Positions 27,030-35,932 of a DNA stretch of 64,000 nucleotides are shown here, one piece after another. How positions within the stretch are numbered: the first letter of the stretch is position 1; every line of letters begins with the position of its first letter. The DNA lies in assembly GCA_024644405.1 (NCBI GenBank), contig JAHELC010000038.1, forward strand, positions 124,001 through 188,000, in the 5' to 3' direction. This stretch comes from Nitrospinaceae bacterium. Lineage in GTDB: Bacteria > Nitrospinota > Nitrospinia > Nitrospinales > Nitrospinaceae. The notes beneath the pieces are model-generated. The model had not been told where the DNA came from, searched no databases, and worked only from the letters and a program-made list of their open reading frames with translations. The translations under genes were made by a program, and so were the position numbers.

Positions 27030-27407
27030 TCAAACAGACCTATGCCTAAATAAGTTCAAGTCCTCGACACGTTGTTTGGAATGAACGACCACTGGCTTGG
27101 GATAGTTCTTGCCCATAATACAGTTGGCTCTTTCCTGTTCTTCAAGTGTGGCATCGTGGGGCCAATGAATATATTTATTGGAAAATTCAGACAATTCCGG
27201 AAGGTGTTTTCTTATAAATTTTCCTTCCGGATCAAATTTTTTCGATTGGGTGACCGGATTGAATATTCGAAAATAAGGTTGCGCGTCGTATCCGGTCGAG
27301 GCACACCATTGCCATCCACCATTATTCGCCGCCAGATCGTAATCCAAAAGTTTCTCGGCAAACCATCGTTCCCACTTCCGACAGTCCATTAGTAAATCCT
27401 TAGTCAA
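27030..27407 (-). pseudogene. C-terminal remnant of a class I DNA photolyase
   Basis: The 125 codons match only the end of PhrB-type photolyases: SYLTKDLLMD, the FAD-domain stretch AANNGGWQWCASTG, APYFRIFNP-like QPYFRIFNP, and KFDPEGKFIRKHLPEL. Homology runs a few codons upstream of the first possible start and is then cut by a stop codon. About three-quarters of the enzyme, including the antenna domain and most of the FAD pocket, is missing. The 125 bp beyond it contain no photolyase sequence. The location fits LitR/CarH clusters, where photolyase is a usual member, so the function has been lost here. Confidence 0.88.
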
Positions 27408-27532
27408 ATATGATTTTTAGTTTCAAATTATTTTGGAATACTTTTTCATAATTAAAAAGAATGGGTTCCACTATCCAACCCGTTCCAGTAGCTTAGCTGA
27501 CCTCACCCTTGAACCCATTATTTCGTCAGACG

Positions 27533-28063
27533 TTAATGATGTCGATTTCCCCATCGCTGAGGAACTTTATCGACTTTAGAAATATCGTACCCCTGCTCAT
27601 CAATGTAATCGATAAGCTTCTGATAATCCTCTTCTGTTATTTGAGGTGACCTGGCCATAATCCAGACATAATCACGGGCTTTTCTTCCGATAATCGTCTG
27701 AGTATAATTTTTATTCAAATAAATAATACGATACTCGGCCTCGATCGGCCATACAAACTGCATGCCCCACACTGCATTGTTTCGTTCGGAAACATAACCA
27801 GTTGGATTGTAAGTTTTTTGCTCTCCCTCAAAACCATCCTGACGAAACGTGAATGTCGTTTCTACTGTTCCGTCTTCATTAAGCTTGTACGATTCGACGG
27901 CATTGTGTGCTCCTTTTTCTATAAATGTAGGAATATTTGCAATGACATACCAGTCACCCATAAAACGATTCAAGTCAATTTCGCTCTCCGTTTTAATAGG
28001 TGCATAGCTTACGCAGGAACTAAGCATTAAAAATATCGCAAAAAGAAAATTGGACCATCTCAT
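27533..28063 (-). CDS. blc: Outer-membrane lipocalin (Blc type)
   Basis: 176 residues from an ATG with AGGAG; a longer upstream reading frame lacks support. The lipobox is MLSSC. Lipocalin signatures are FMGDWYVIANIPTF (the G-x-W-Y motif), ERNNAVWGMQFVWPIEAEYRIIYL and RKARDYVWIMARSP. Bacterial lipocalins bind fatty acids or lysophospholipids and are standard members of LitR/CarH regulons. Encoded 10 bp after the DUF6134 gene. Confidence 0.92.
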   Translation of the reverse strand: MRWSNFLFAIFLMLSSCVSYAPIKTESEIDLNRFMGDWYVIANIPTFIEKGAHNAVESYKLNEDGTVETTFTFRQDGFEGEQKTYNPTGYVSERNNAVWGMQFVWPIEAEYRIIYLNKNYTQTIIGRKARDYVWIMARSPQITEEDYQKLIDYIDEQGYDISKVDKVPQRWGNRHH

Positions 28064-28073
28064 AACAATTCTC

Positions 28074-28721
28074 CTATATTCTCTGGTATCTGAGCACATC
28101 GCCATCGACCGTTGTTGACTTAAGTGCAAGCCATTCGGAATGATCAGGTGAATACCAAAGTTCAATTTCGAAATCCCGTGTCGAAATCTGATAATGCACG
28201 GCTGGGATTAGCTGTTCATTAACATTGATCTCTGTATTACCAAGCTTTCGGATCTCAACAGGTGAAAATTCACCTGTCTGCGAGTTAAGAAGATGAGTGC
28301 TATTCAAAAAGTTGGCATCCCAGTAAGAAAAGGTTTTAATGCAACCTTTCAAGCGCTGCTTACCGTTCTGGCTATTTATAGTAAAGTCTTCATTCTGCGC
28401 TGATCCAAGCACAAAAAAGTTTTCGCCATTGTCATCTGTTTTCGACTCAATCGACCGTAGACATCCGTCTTGCCAGACCTCCCTATTATTGTGTCTGTAG
28501 CTATAAACATTAATAAAAAGAAAATCGATATCGAACTTGGCTTCAATCGATACATTTGACCCATTTGGCTTCGATGTAAGTTTAAAGTTCTGATAACCGA
28601 TCTCTTTCTTATCCAGATATACCTTGAAGTTCCATAATCGCTCTTCAGTGGCAAACGCATAAAACTCCAACGTAATCAGAAAAGAGATAAGTAAGAACGA
28701 AGTAAAAAATATTTTTTTCAT
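28074..28721 (-). CDS. DUF6134 exported protein
   Basis: 215 residues, start chosen at MKKIFFTSF, which gives a signal peptide ending in AFA. Family features are WNFKVYLDKKEIGYQNFKL, a beta-rich middle with FLFINVYSYRHNNREVW, and CLRSIESKTDDNGE. Proteins of this family are repeatedly found beside DUF1295, CFA-like and lipocalin genes in light-induced lipid clusters. A lipid-binding or carrier role is plausible but unproven. Confidence 0.83.
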   Translation of the reverse strand: MKKIFFTSFLLISFLITLEFYAFATEERLWNFKVYLDKKEIGYQNFKLTSKPNGSNVSIEAKFDIDFLFINVYSYRHNNREVWQDGCLRSIESKTDDNGENFFVLGSAQNEDFTINSQNGKQRLKGCIKTFSYWDANFLNSTHLLNSQTGEFSPVEIRKLGNTEINVNEQLIPAVHYQISTRDFEIELWYSPDHSEWLALKSTTVDGDVLRYQRI

Positions 28722-28740
28722 TTCTCTTTGATCTCCAATT

Positions 28741-29538
28741 TTATTCAGCTCCCACAGCCCGTCTGTCATGCTTTGGAGGTCCTGGGAAAAAGGCATTGGT
28801 ATTGGCAATGTATTCACGATAAGCCGGACGGCGCTTGACAATGGTTTCCTCAAGCATGACAACACCTGAAAATTTCAATAGCAGCCAGGTGATGAGTAAC
28901 GGGCCGGGAATACTCCACCACGCGCCACTGCTAACTGCGAACAGATAGAAACCCCACCATAGGAGGCATTCGCCAAAATAGTTAGGATGACGTGTGTAAT
29001 ACCACAAACCGTGCGCCATCACTTTTCCCTGATTGGCGGGATCTGACTTGAATCGGCTCAACTGCCAGTCAGCGACCGACTCAAAGAAGAAACCGGCAAA
29101 CCAGAGTACAATAGCCAGGGCATCCCAAAAACTGAAGGCAACGTTATTTGTAATTGCAGGCCAGAGGGGCATTAAAATAACCCATGCAAGAACACTCTGA
29201 AATATAAAAATTATAAATAGGCTTTTAAAGGCAAAATTGGGTGCATATTTATCACGTATCACTCGATATCGGCGATCTTCAGGTTCACCCCAATTTCTCC
29301 ACGTTAAATACAAAAAGAGCCGTACAGACCACAAAAAAACCATAACAAGAATAATCTGAGTGCGAAGATTGTAGTCGTTTACATCAAAGGCTAATGCTAC
29401 AACTCCGAACAGAAACATAAGCGGCCATGCGCTGTCTACAATACTTACATCTTCAAGAATAAGACTGATGATCCATGTGATAAAACCAACAGCCAATATC
29501 GCTGCCAAAGCGAAAAAGTAAATGGAATAATCAATCAT
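28741..29538 (-). CDS. DUF1295 (steroid 5-alpha-reductase-like) membrane protein
   Basis: 265 residues with about six membrane helices. The family signature is near the C-terminus: AHGLWYYTRHPNYFGECLLWWGFY, with PAYREYIANTNAFFPGPPK after it. Related enzymes reduce double bonds with NADPH. In LitR/CarH clusters it appears with the CFA-like genes, so modification of membrane fatty acids is the likely context. It heads a four-gene leftward run ending in the photolyase remnant. Confidence 0.9.
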   Translation of the reverse strand: MIDYSIYFFALAAILAVGFITWIISLILEDVSIVDSAWPLMFLFGVVALAFDVNDYNLRTQIILVMVFLWSVRLFLYLTWRNWGEPEDRRYRVIRDKYAPNFAFKSLFIIFIFQSVLAWVILMPLWPAITNNVAFSFWDALAIVLWFAGFFFESVADWQLSRFKSDPANQGKVMAHGLWYYTRHPNYFGECLLWWGFYLFAVSSGAWWSIPGPLLITWLLLKFSGVVMLEETIVKRRPAYREYIANTNAFFPGPPKHDRRAVGAE

Positions 29539-29584
29539 AATAACTTCCTTGAAAGATCCGGATAAACATCAAAATACTTGGATA

Positions 29585-29598
29585 TATTGACTAACAAT
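29585..29598. promoter_or_regulatory. Candidate CarH operator upstream of the DUF1295 run
   Basis: TATTGACTAACAAT differs at one base of 14 from TATTGACAAACAAT in the carH copy 1 intergenic region (11769-11782). It lies about 50 bp upstream of the DUF1295 start, where repression would be effective. Confidence 0.45.
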
Positions 29599-29699
29599 CG
29601 CGTAGAAACAGCCCATCCAAACGTAAGTGAAACCGAAGGTAGTTCAAGGTTAAAAACTCCAAATCACCATCTCAACTTTCACCCTGAAAGGTTACTGAG

Positions 29700-30083
29700 T
29701 TACTTGGAAGTGGTTCTGTTTTTTAAAGCTTGTTTAACACCTTTTCCTATTTCAGTCATCCGCTCTTTGTTCACTCCCATATCGCTGTACCCCGTCCGCG
29801 AAGCGGATCGAAAATGAATAAGTTTGTTTTCGGGATCAAGTACAAACTCTACATCGTCTGTAAAACCGAATATTTTGCTCTTAAAGGTGTAGTGCAGGTA
29901 GTGGGTGGATTCACTTTGTAACTCTGTTCTTTGAAGACTTTCGACAACATTTTTTATAATTTTTTTGACCTCTTTGGGATCCAGAGCAAACGAAATGGGG
30001 TCCATCTTTTTGCTTTTCTGCTGTGTCTGCGTGGAAACACAGTTTGGGCTTTCCGGACATTTCTTAAGTTGACGTTTAGTCAT
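29700..30083 (-). CDS. DUF1499 protein
   Basis: 127 residues. The N-terminal CPESPNCVST is the DUF1499 signature, followed by a beta-rich domain with DDVEFVLDPENKLIHFRSASRTGYSDMGVN. No signal peptide is visible. The family is common in LitR/CarH clusters and near photosynthesis genes; its function is unknown. It overlaps the upstream gene by 4 bp. Confidence 0.88.
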   Translation of the reverse strand: MTKRQLKKCPESPNCVSTQTQQKSKKMDPISFALDPKEVKKIIKNVVESLQRTELQSESTHYLHYTFKSKIFGFTDDVEFVLDPENKLIHFRSASRTGYSDMGVNKERMTEIGKGVKQALKNRTTSK

Positions 30084-30490
30084 TTTATTCGCTCCATATG
30101 ACTCTCGATTTTATTTGTATAGACATGTTTTAAAATTAAAAAGAATGGGATCCACCAAATAAGATCGTTTGTAATGATATGAACGCCAAATATAAGAGGA
30201 AGCTCATCTTTAATAATGGCTACGGAAAATCCTATTGGCCCAAAAATCTTACCAAGAAATCCCACTAACACAATCGGCCAATGAATCAATGGATTAGTGG
30301 CTGCAATCCAATACCCCAAACCATAAACCCCTACAATCATTCCAATACATTGCCACAATTGAGGATATAGGGGAGGAGGCATTCCCAAAACCTCAAAACT
30401 TTGTATGGGAAGCAATATGGCCATAGATCCCCACGCCACGTTATAAATAGCGGCCAGTTTCAAGGTTATTTGCATCGCATTGATTGACAT
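30080..30490 (-). CDS. Four-helix membrane protein of unknown function
   Basis: 136 residues from an ATG preceded by GAGGAG; a TTG 12 bp upstream is less likely. Predicted helices lie at about 12-30, 48-66, 72-95 and 105-122. Loops contain PPPLYPQLWQCIGMIVGVYGLGY and IFGPIGFSVAI. Similar four-helix proteins occur in light-regulated lipid clusters, but I cannot name the family. Confidence 0.7.
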   Translation of the reverse strand: MSINAMQITLKLAAIYNVAWGSMAILLPIQSFEVLGMPPPLYPQLWQCIGMIVGVYGLGYWIAATNPLIHWPIVLVGFLGKIFGPIGFSVAIIKDELPLIFGVHIITNDLIWWIPFFLILKHVYTNKIESHMERIK

Positions 30491-30528
30491 AGTACTCCTC
30501 AACTTTAAACTCTGATCAATTCATACTT

Positions 30529-31017
30529 CTATGACAAAACTTTATTGGGTGAAAACTTTTTCCCGTATTTGTTAAAAACAATCTTTAAAAAAAAGAAAAG
30601 AACAAAAAATAAGGGAATGGAAGTTAATACCCACCCGAAACAGGCCAGAATCAAGTATTGGGATAATTCGCTGATAGCTTGAAAAAAATCGACATTGAAT
30701 GCGGAAATCAGAGTCGACTTGGAAATTTCCTTCAGATTTCCTCCTGAAATGGTTTCCCCGATCTCTAAAAAAGGAAAAAATAAAATAATTTGCATGGGGA
30801 AAGCCATGTAGTTTGCCACTTGAATGGCTGGTAAATTCAGATGAAGCAACAGCGCAGCCAAGGTACAAAGAAGGGTAGTGGTCCCGAGAACCGGAAAAAC
30901 ACTGAGAGTCATACCCAGTGCAATCACCAGGGCCAATTTTGACGGACTCAATCCCTGCTTTAATAGATTGATCAGCGGTAAGGATATTTTCTCTTTAAAG
31001 ACGGATGTAACTTTCAT
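30529..31017 (-). CDS. DUF2062 membrane protein
   Basis: 162 residues. The DUF2062 pattern is clear: LLKQGLSPSKLALVIALGMTLSVFPVLGTTTLLC, then LNLPAIQVANYMAFPMQIILFFPFLEIGE, and a final hydrophobic pair. Function unknown; often found near lipid or polysaccharide genes. No gene is seen in 31018-31129. Confidence 0.85.
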   Translation of the reverse strand: MKVTSVFKEKISLPLINLLKQGLSPSKLALVIALGMTLSVFPVLGTTTLLCTLAALLLHLNLPAIQVANYMAFPMQIILFFPFLEIGETISGGNLKEISKSTLISAFNVDFFQAISELSQYLILACFGWVLTSIPLFFVLFFFLKIVFNKYGKKFSPNKVLS

Positions 31018-31129
31018 AACGAGCTTTCAAAATAAAAACAGATGAAAATCAATCATCAAAACTTTTTAAAAAAATTAGTAATTCTTATCATTCTAACTGT
31101 TTGTCTTGCTCCAGTTCAAAGTTTCATCT

Positions 31130-31462
31130 TTAAACCTTTGGCAAAAATATCTCGGTGAAAGAGCTGCTTTTGGTGGCTCGATAAATGAAATAGACAAGTG
31201 TTGCGAGATTACCTAATAAATAGAGCGATATTGTCCATACAACTCCCTTGATCACGCTGTGTTCCATGACACCGATCCAGACACCAATGAAAGTCAATGC
31301 GATATAAATGTCCACTAATGTTGTCAGCCCCCAGCGGTTGGCTATTAATTGCTCCAATCCCACGAAAACATCCGATTCCATGCTGGCCCAGACAATACAA
31401 CCCAGCAATAAAATGAGCAGTACCACTGCCAGCAGAATGGGAATTATAATTGTTGTTTTCAT
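31130..31462 (-). CDS. DUF1475 membrane protein
   Basis: 110 residues, three to four membrane helices, with WGLTTLVDIYIALTFIGVWIGVMEH and VVWTISLYLLGNLATLVYFIYRA, matching DUF1475. It starts 3 bp after the methyltransferase stop, so it is translated from the same message. Confidence 0.8.
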   Translation of the reverse strand: MKTTIIIPILLAVVLLILLLGCIVWASMESDVFVGLEQLIANRWGLTTLVDIYIALTFIGVWIGVMEHSVIKGVVWTISLYLLGNLATLVYFIYRATKSSSFTEIFLPKV

Positions 31463-31465
31463 TGT

Positions 31466-32509
31466 TTACCCTTCCAATTTATTTTTGGAGAAGAGGTAAT
31501 GAGATACCCCCCACTCGCTGCCATCGCGATATCCAAATAACTCTGCGCAGGCCATAAAAAATATTCTCCATCGATAAAACCATTTTTTTGAATTGTGATT
31601 GCCGTAGACTTGGGAAAACAGATTAAGAATTTTATCCTTATGCTCATCCATATTGTGAAGCCAGGCCTCGGCCGTTTTTTGGTAATGTTGTCCTCCCCAC
31701 CACCATTTGGAATCCAAGCTCAGGTCCTCTTGAAAGTAACCCGGTAAATCGACAGAAGGCATAACCCCTCCGGTGAAGAAGTAGCGTCCCATCCAATTAT
31801 CATCACCCTCCGTTTCGAAAAAATAGGGGAACCGCTGGTGACAAAAAATATGGAAGAACAATTTGCCATCCGGTTTCAACCAGGAGGCAATTCGTTTCAT
31901 CAAACAATAGTAATTGCGCATATGCTCGAACATTTCTATGGAAACTACCCGATCAAATTGCCCAGAAGGCTCAAACGTGTTCATGTCACAGGTAATTACA
32001 TTCAAATTGGTTATAGATTTGCGGTTGCAAATATCCACGATAAATTTCCGTTGATCCCGTGAATTGGAAACTGCGGTCATTTTACAATTAGGATATTGTT
32101 CAGCAATCCAGAGAGAGAGGGAGCCCCAGCCGCAGCCCAGCTCCAGAATTTTCATACCATCTTCTATTTGTGCGCGTTCGCATGAAATCCTTAAAGCGGC
32201 GGCCTCTGCTTCCGTGAGAGTTTGGGTTTTTTCTACCCAGAAACACCCGCTGTATTTTTTGTGGTCGCCAAGTACCATTTCAAAAAACTGCGGAGGCAAT
32301 TCATAATGCTGAGCGTTGGCATCATCGGTATGCAGGGCAATGGGACCGCTCTTCATTTGAGACGCGAACTTCTCTTTTGAAAATGACTCATCATGAATAA
32401 AAAATTTGGATTCATCCCGCAATCTCCGGATTGACAGACGGCGGATTCCCCATCGAGTCAAACGGTCGGGTACCAATCCACGCTCCATTAAATTGATCAA
32501 ACTTTCCAT
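31466..32509 (-). CDS. CFA-synthase-like SAM-dependent methyltransferase
   Basis: 347 residues from the ATG with GGAG-like spacing (MESLINLM). Motif I is LELGCGWGSLSLWIAEQYP; others are NSRDQRKFIVD, FDRVVSIEMFEHMRNY and a C-terminal WRIFFMACAELFGY. The domain resembles cyclopropane-fatty-acid synthase but lacks its full N-terminal domain. In LitR/CarH clusters this second CFA-like enzyme accompanies the canonical one; the modified lipid is not certain. Confidence 0.88.
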   Translation of the reverse strand: MESLINLMERGLVPDRLTRWGIRRLSIRRLRDESKFFIHDESFSKEKFASQMKSGPIALHTDDANAQHYELPPQFFEMVLGDHKKYSGCFWVEKTQTLTEAEAAALRISCERAQIEDGMKILELGCGWGSLSLWIAEQYPNCKMTAVSNSRDQRKFIVDICNRKSITNLNVITCDMNTFEPSGQFDRVVSIEMFEHMRNYYCLMKRIASWLKPDGKLFFHIFCHQRFPYFFETEGDDNWMGRYFFTGGVMPSVDLPGYFQEDLSLDSKWWWGGQHYQKTAEAWLHNMDEHKDKILNLFSQVYGNHNSKKWFYRWRIFFMACAELFGYRDGSEWGVSHYLFSKNKLEG

Positions 32510-32575
32510 CACGTATTCTCCTTTGGAACCAGCATCATTATTAAGCACCAATGTAAAAAAAATTCAGCTGGTTCA

Positions 32576-33889
32576 TTAATTTATCTCTTCAATTGGAGAG
32601 CTGGTATTTAAATCCGGTAATATTGGGTCCATCCGGCACAAGGGTTTGGTAAAAATCATTTGCACGTCCCCTATCTGGCGTTCGAGAAACCCCCCCTCGC
32701 AGTAGCAAAAATAGAAATTCCACAAACGGATAAATTCTTCAGAAAATCCCTGTTCACGGATTTCCTTGACGTTTTGAATAAACCGTTGCCTCCAATGGTT
32801 CAGTGTAGTTGCGTAGTGGGGCGTAATATCCTCCAAATGGAACAAGCGCATGTCGGTTGTCCTTCCAGCGGAATCACACAATGCGCTGATGGAAGGAATA
32901 CAGCTTCCAGGAAAAATATAGGTTTTGATGAAATCCGCAAATCGCTTGGCATCCTCATAAAGATGATCAACAATTATGATTCCCTGTAGCAGCATACGTC
33001 CTTCATCATGCAATAGGTCATTGCACTTGCGGAAGAAGTCGTCGAAATAGTGGTGTCCGACCGCTTCAATCATTTCAATAGAAACCAACTTGTCATACCG
33101 ACCAGTCAAATCCCTATAATCCTTTTTAATCACTTGGATTTTGTCATTGAGTCCGGCGTCTTGAACTCTTTGTCGAGCATAGTTATATTGTTTTTGGGAA
33201 ATAGTTGTGGTGGTGATGCGACACCCATAATGCTTCGCTGCGTGAATGGCGAACCCACCCCATCCCGTTCCAATTTCTAAAACATGATCTTCAGGAGATA
33301 GCTCAAGTTTTCGACAGATACGTTCAATTTTGCAGATGGAAGCCTGTTCAAGTGAGCTGGATTCGGTTTCAAAAATTCCGCAGGAATACATTCTTGTTTC
33401 GTCCAGAAAAGTCGAAAAAAATTCGTTGCCCAAATCATAGTGAGCCGTGATATTCCTCAAGCTGTTTTTCCGTGTGTTGCGCCGCATGGAATGGAGCAGT
33501 CTGAATATCCAGGAGGCCACCTTCGATAGTCCGCCTTCCAGTTTGTCGGCAAGGTGTCGGTTACGGATGAAAATACGGATCAACGCGGTCAAATCATCAC
33601 AAGACCACCAGCCTTGTATATAAGCCTCGGCTGCACCATTCAATCCCTTGGTGATTATTTCTGAATACATCTTTGCATCTAAAACTTTTATAACTGATGA
33701 AATTTCGAAGTCAGAGGTGAAAGCTCCGAAATGTGTAATTTTGTTTCCTTCAAGCACCGTTAACCGTCCGGTTGTCAATTCCTGAAATTTTGTGAGCACA
33801 GCCTTCCGGGCAATAGAATCCCAGGAAGCACCTGTTTCTTTTTTGACCAAGGGAAAACTTTTTGGAATGATTGATTCTTTATGTAGCAT
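32576..33889 (-). CDS. cfa: Cyclopropane-fatty-acyl-phospholipid synthase family protein
   Basis: 437 residues. An N-terminal lipid-binding domain (about 20-140) precedes the methyltransferase: ITAHYDLGNEFFSTFLD, MYSCGIFE, motif I LEIGTGWGGFAIHAA, IEMIEAVGHHYFDDFF and FIKTYIFPGSCIPS. It would add a methylene group from SAM across a double bond of phospholipid acyl chains, or form a furan/methyl lipid as in some light-regulon homologues. It shares one base with the DUF1365 stop, so the two are coupled. Confidence 0.92.
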   Translation of the reverse strand: MLHKESIIPKSFPLVKKETGASWDSIARKAVLTKFQELTTGRLTVLEGNKITHFGAFTSDFEISSVIKVLDAKMYSEIITKGLNGAAEAYIQGWWSCDDLTALIRIFIRNRHLADKLEGGLSKVASWIFRLLHSMRRNTRKNSLRNITAHYDLGNEFFSTFLDETRMYSCGIFETESSSLEQASICKIERICRKLELSPEDHVLEIGTGWGGFAIHAAKHYGCRITTTTISQKQYNYARQRVQDAGLNDKIQVIKKDYRDLTGRYDKLVSIEMIEAVGHHYFDDFFRKCNDLLHDEGRMLLQGIIIVDHLYEDAKRFADFIKTYIFPGSCIPSISALCDSAGRTTDMRLFHLEDITPHYATTLNHWRQRFIQNVKEIREQGFSEEFIRLWNFYFCYCEGGFLERQIGDVQMIFTKPLCRMDPILPDLNTSSPIEEIN

Positions 33890-34677
33890 TATTCTGCTCC
33901 CGGTTGCTTAGGTAATAATTTTGCATCCTCGCGATATTTGGGGTGTGAATAGAAGGGACAGTTTTTCATCCAAAGGCGGAATGCTTGAAAGTAAATACCC
34001 CAAACCACTTTTAAAGTGAGGAACGGATACTGAATTAAAACTCGCGCCAGCGAGGTGTGAGAAATATCAGAACGGATCATACCTAGCGAGACGTCGAATA
34101 ATTTTTGATCTCCCTCCCAGTTTTCCATGTGTATCCGAAATTTATCTCCCAGCTCGCTGAATGACCATACATATTTCAATCCCATATCCATAAAGGGTGA
34201 AATATGAAAATCTTTCTTAAAGGTAAATTGGTTATTTCCATCCTGAACTTGTTTCTCCACTTTTAATACGTAACAATGCTGCTCCCCCCAAGGGGTATTG
34301 TTGATTTCAGCTATGATGGTTTCTATTGTTTCTTCATTTTTGCTCCAACAAAAATAAAAGCTCACCGGATTGAAGCAGAATCCGAAATAACTTAAATGAG
34401 TCATTAACTGAATAGGACCCTGGGGTCGTTTTCCGGTTTTTGCTTCCACCAAATCCCGGACCGCCTGATCCAAAGGTATTTCGGCATTTCCCACATGGTC
34501 TCGGCGGCTAAAATATGCCAGATTCCGGGATTCTATCGACCAAAACCAATATGGTCTAAAGACTTCCTCCAGCTCATCCAACCTCAGGCAGACCATAAAC
34601 AGGGAGTACCTGAAGATATGCGAGAGAGGATGGTATCTTTTATGCAGTACCCGTCCTTCATAAAGACAACTTTTCAT
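33889..34677 (-). CDS. DUF1365 protein
   Basis: 262 residues with the DUF1365 pattern: LYEGRVLHKRYHPLSHIFRYSLFM, LMTHLSYFGFCFNPVSFYFCW, EINNTPWGEQHCYVL and KDFHISPFMDMGLKYVW. It is always found between the FAD oxidase and the CFA-like gene in such clusters, and directly abuts the oxidase gene here. Presumably acts on the same lipid; the reaction is unknown. Confidence 0.92.
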   Translation of the reverse strand: MKSCLYEGRVLHKRYHPLSHIFRYSLFMVCLRLDELEEVFRPYWFWSIESRNLAYFSRRDHVGNAEIPLDQAVRDLVEAKTGKRPQGPIQLMTHLSYFGFCFNPVSFYFCWSKNEETIETIIAEINNTPWGEQHCYVLKVEKQVQDGNNQFTFKKDFHISPFMDMGLKYVWSFSELGDKFRIHMENWEGDQKLFDVSLGMIRSDISHTSLARVLIQYPFLTLKVVWGIYFQAFRLWMKNCPFYSHPKYREDAKLLPKQPGAE

Positions 34678-35922
34678 TTAAAGCCCCTTTCCAAAATAAC
34701 GACACACGTTCAATGCGCTGTTGACGCCATCCTCGTGAAACCCAGATCCCCAATAAGCACCGCAAAAATAAGTTCGGTTTGCTCCATTGATTTCACCCAA
34801 CCGCTTTTGTGCTTCAATAGCATTCCCCGAAAAAACTGGATGACTGTAATTAATGATTTTTATTATCTTTGCCGGATCAATTCTGTCTGTCATATTCAGG
34901 GAAACGCAGAAGGTAAACTCGGATTCAATTCCTTGAAGAATATTCATATTGTAGGTAACGGAAGTGCCATCGGGAGAATCTTGCAACTTATGATAATTCC
35001 AAGCAGCCCAGGCCAATTTCCGTTTGGGAAGCAGCGAATCATCCCAATGCAGAATGGCCTCATTATTTTGGTATCGAATTGCACCCAGAATTTCCATCTC
35101 GGCGGGAGAAGGCTTCTCCAAAATTTCAAGCGCCTGATCGCTATGGGTTGCCAGAATCACAGTGTCGAATTGAGACGAATTGCCATCCGAACTCGAAATT
35201 TCCACTCCATCCTTACCCCGGACAATCCTTTCAACAGAGGATTGAAGGCGGATTCGATCTTCAAAACGTTTTACAAGGTGGGTAACATATTGGCGCGATC
35301 CACTTTTAATTACCCGCCATTGGGGGCGATCATCAATACTCAACATGCCGTGATTCTCATAAAAACGTGCGATAAAATAAAAAGGAGTGTTGAGTACTTG
35401 CCAAGGACTACCGGACCAAACTGCAGAGGTCATAGGGATGGCGTAATTTTCCCGAAGTTGGGGGGAGTAGTTTCCTTTTTCAAGAAAATCCCCAAAAGTC
35501 AGTTTGAGATCTTCACTTTTCAGAAATTGTTTCGCATCTCGATTAAATCTCAAGATATCCTTAATCATCCGGTAAAATGACGGTCGGACCAGATTCATTC
35601 TTTGAGCGAACAGTTGGTTTACCGAGGTTCCGTTATATTCAAGCCCGGTAATTTCGCAGCGGACACTAAAGCTCATAGTGGTGGGTTGACTGGGAACTCT
35701 CAGCTGATTGAGCAATTTAACGAAATTCGGATAGTTTTTTTCGTTATATACAATAAATCCTGTATCCACTTCATACTCCTTGCCTTTCAGTTCCACTGAA
35801 ACCGTATTGGTGTGTCCACCGATATAGTTAGCGGCTTCATAAACTGTAATGTCATGATCCTGGGAAAGAAGATAAGCCGTAACCAATCCTGAGATTCCTG
35901 ATCCAACAATTGCTATTTTCAT
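34678..35922 (-). CDS. FAD-dependent amine-oxidase-family protein
   Basis: 414 residues. FAD-binding motif IVGSGISGLVTAYLL at residues 4-18, followed by YEAANYIGGHTNTV and DTGFIVYNEKNYPNF; the C-terminus has FCGAYWGSGFHEDGVNSAL. It belongs to the COG2907 group linked with DUF1365 and CFA-like genes, not to ordinary monoamine oxidases or carotene desaturases, although the fold is shared. A probable step in modified fatty-acid synthesis. Confidence 0.92.
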   Translation of the reverse strand: MKIAIVGSGISGLVTAYLLSQDHDITVYEAANYIGGHTNTVSVELKGKEYEVDTGFIVYNEKNYPNFVKLLNQLRVPSQPTTMSFSVRCEITGLEYNGTSVNQLFAQRMNLVRPSFYRMIKDILRFNRDAKQFLKSEDLKLTFGDFLEKGNYSPQLRENYAIPMTSAVWSGSPWQVLNTPFYFIARFYENHGMLSIDDRPQWRVIKSGSRQYVTHLVKRFEDRIRLQSSVERIVRGKDGVEISSSDGNSSQFDTVILATHSDQALEILEKPSPAEMEILGAIRYQNNEAILHWDDSLLPKRKLAWAAWNYHKLQDSPDGTSVTYNMNILQGIESEFTFCVSLNMTDRIDPAKIIKIINYSHPVFSGNAIEAQKRLGEINGANRTYFCGAYWGSGFHEDGVNSALNVCRYFGKGL

Positions 35923-35932
35923 GATTCAGTTC

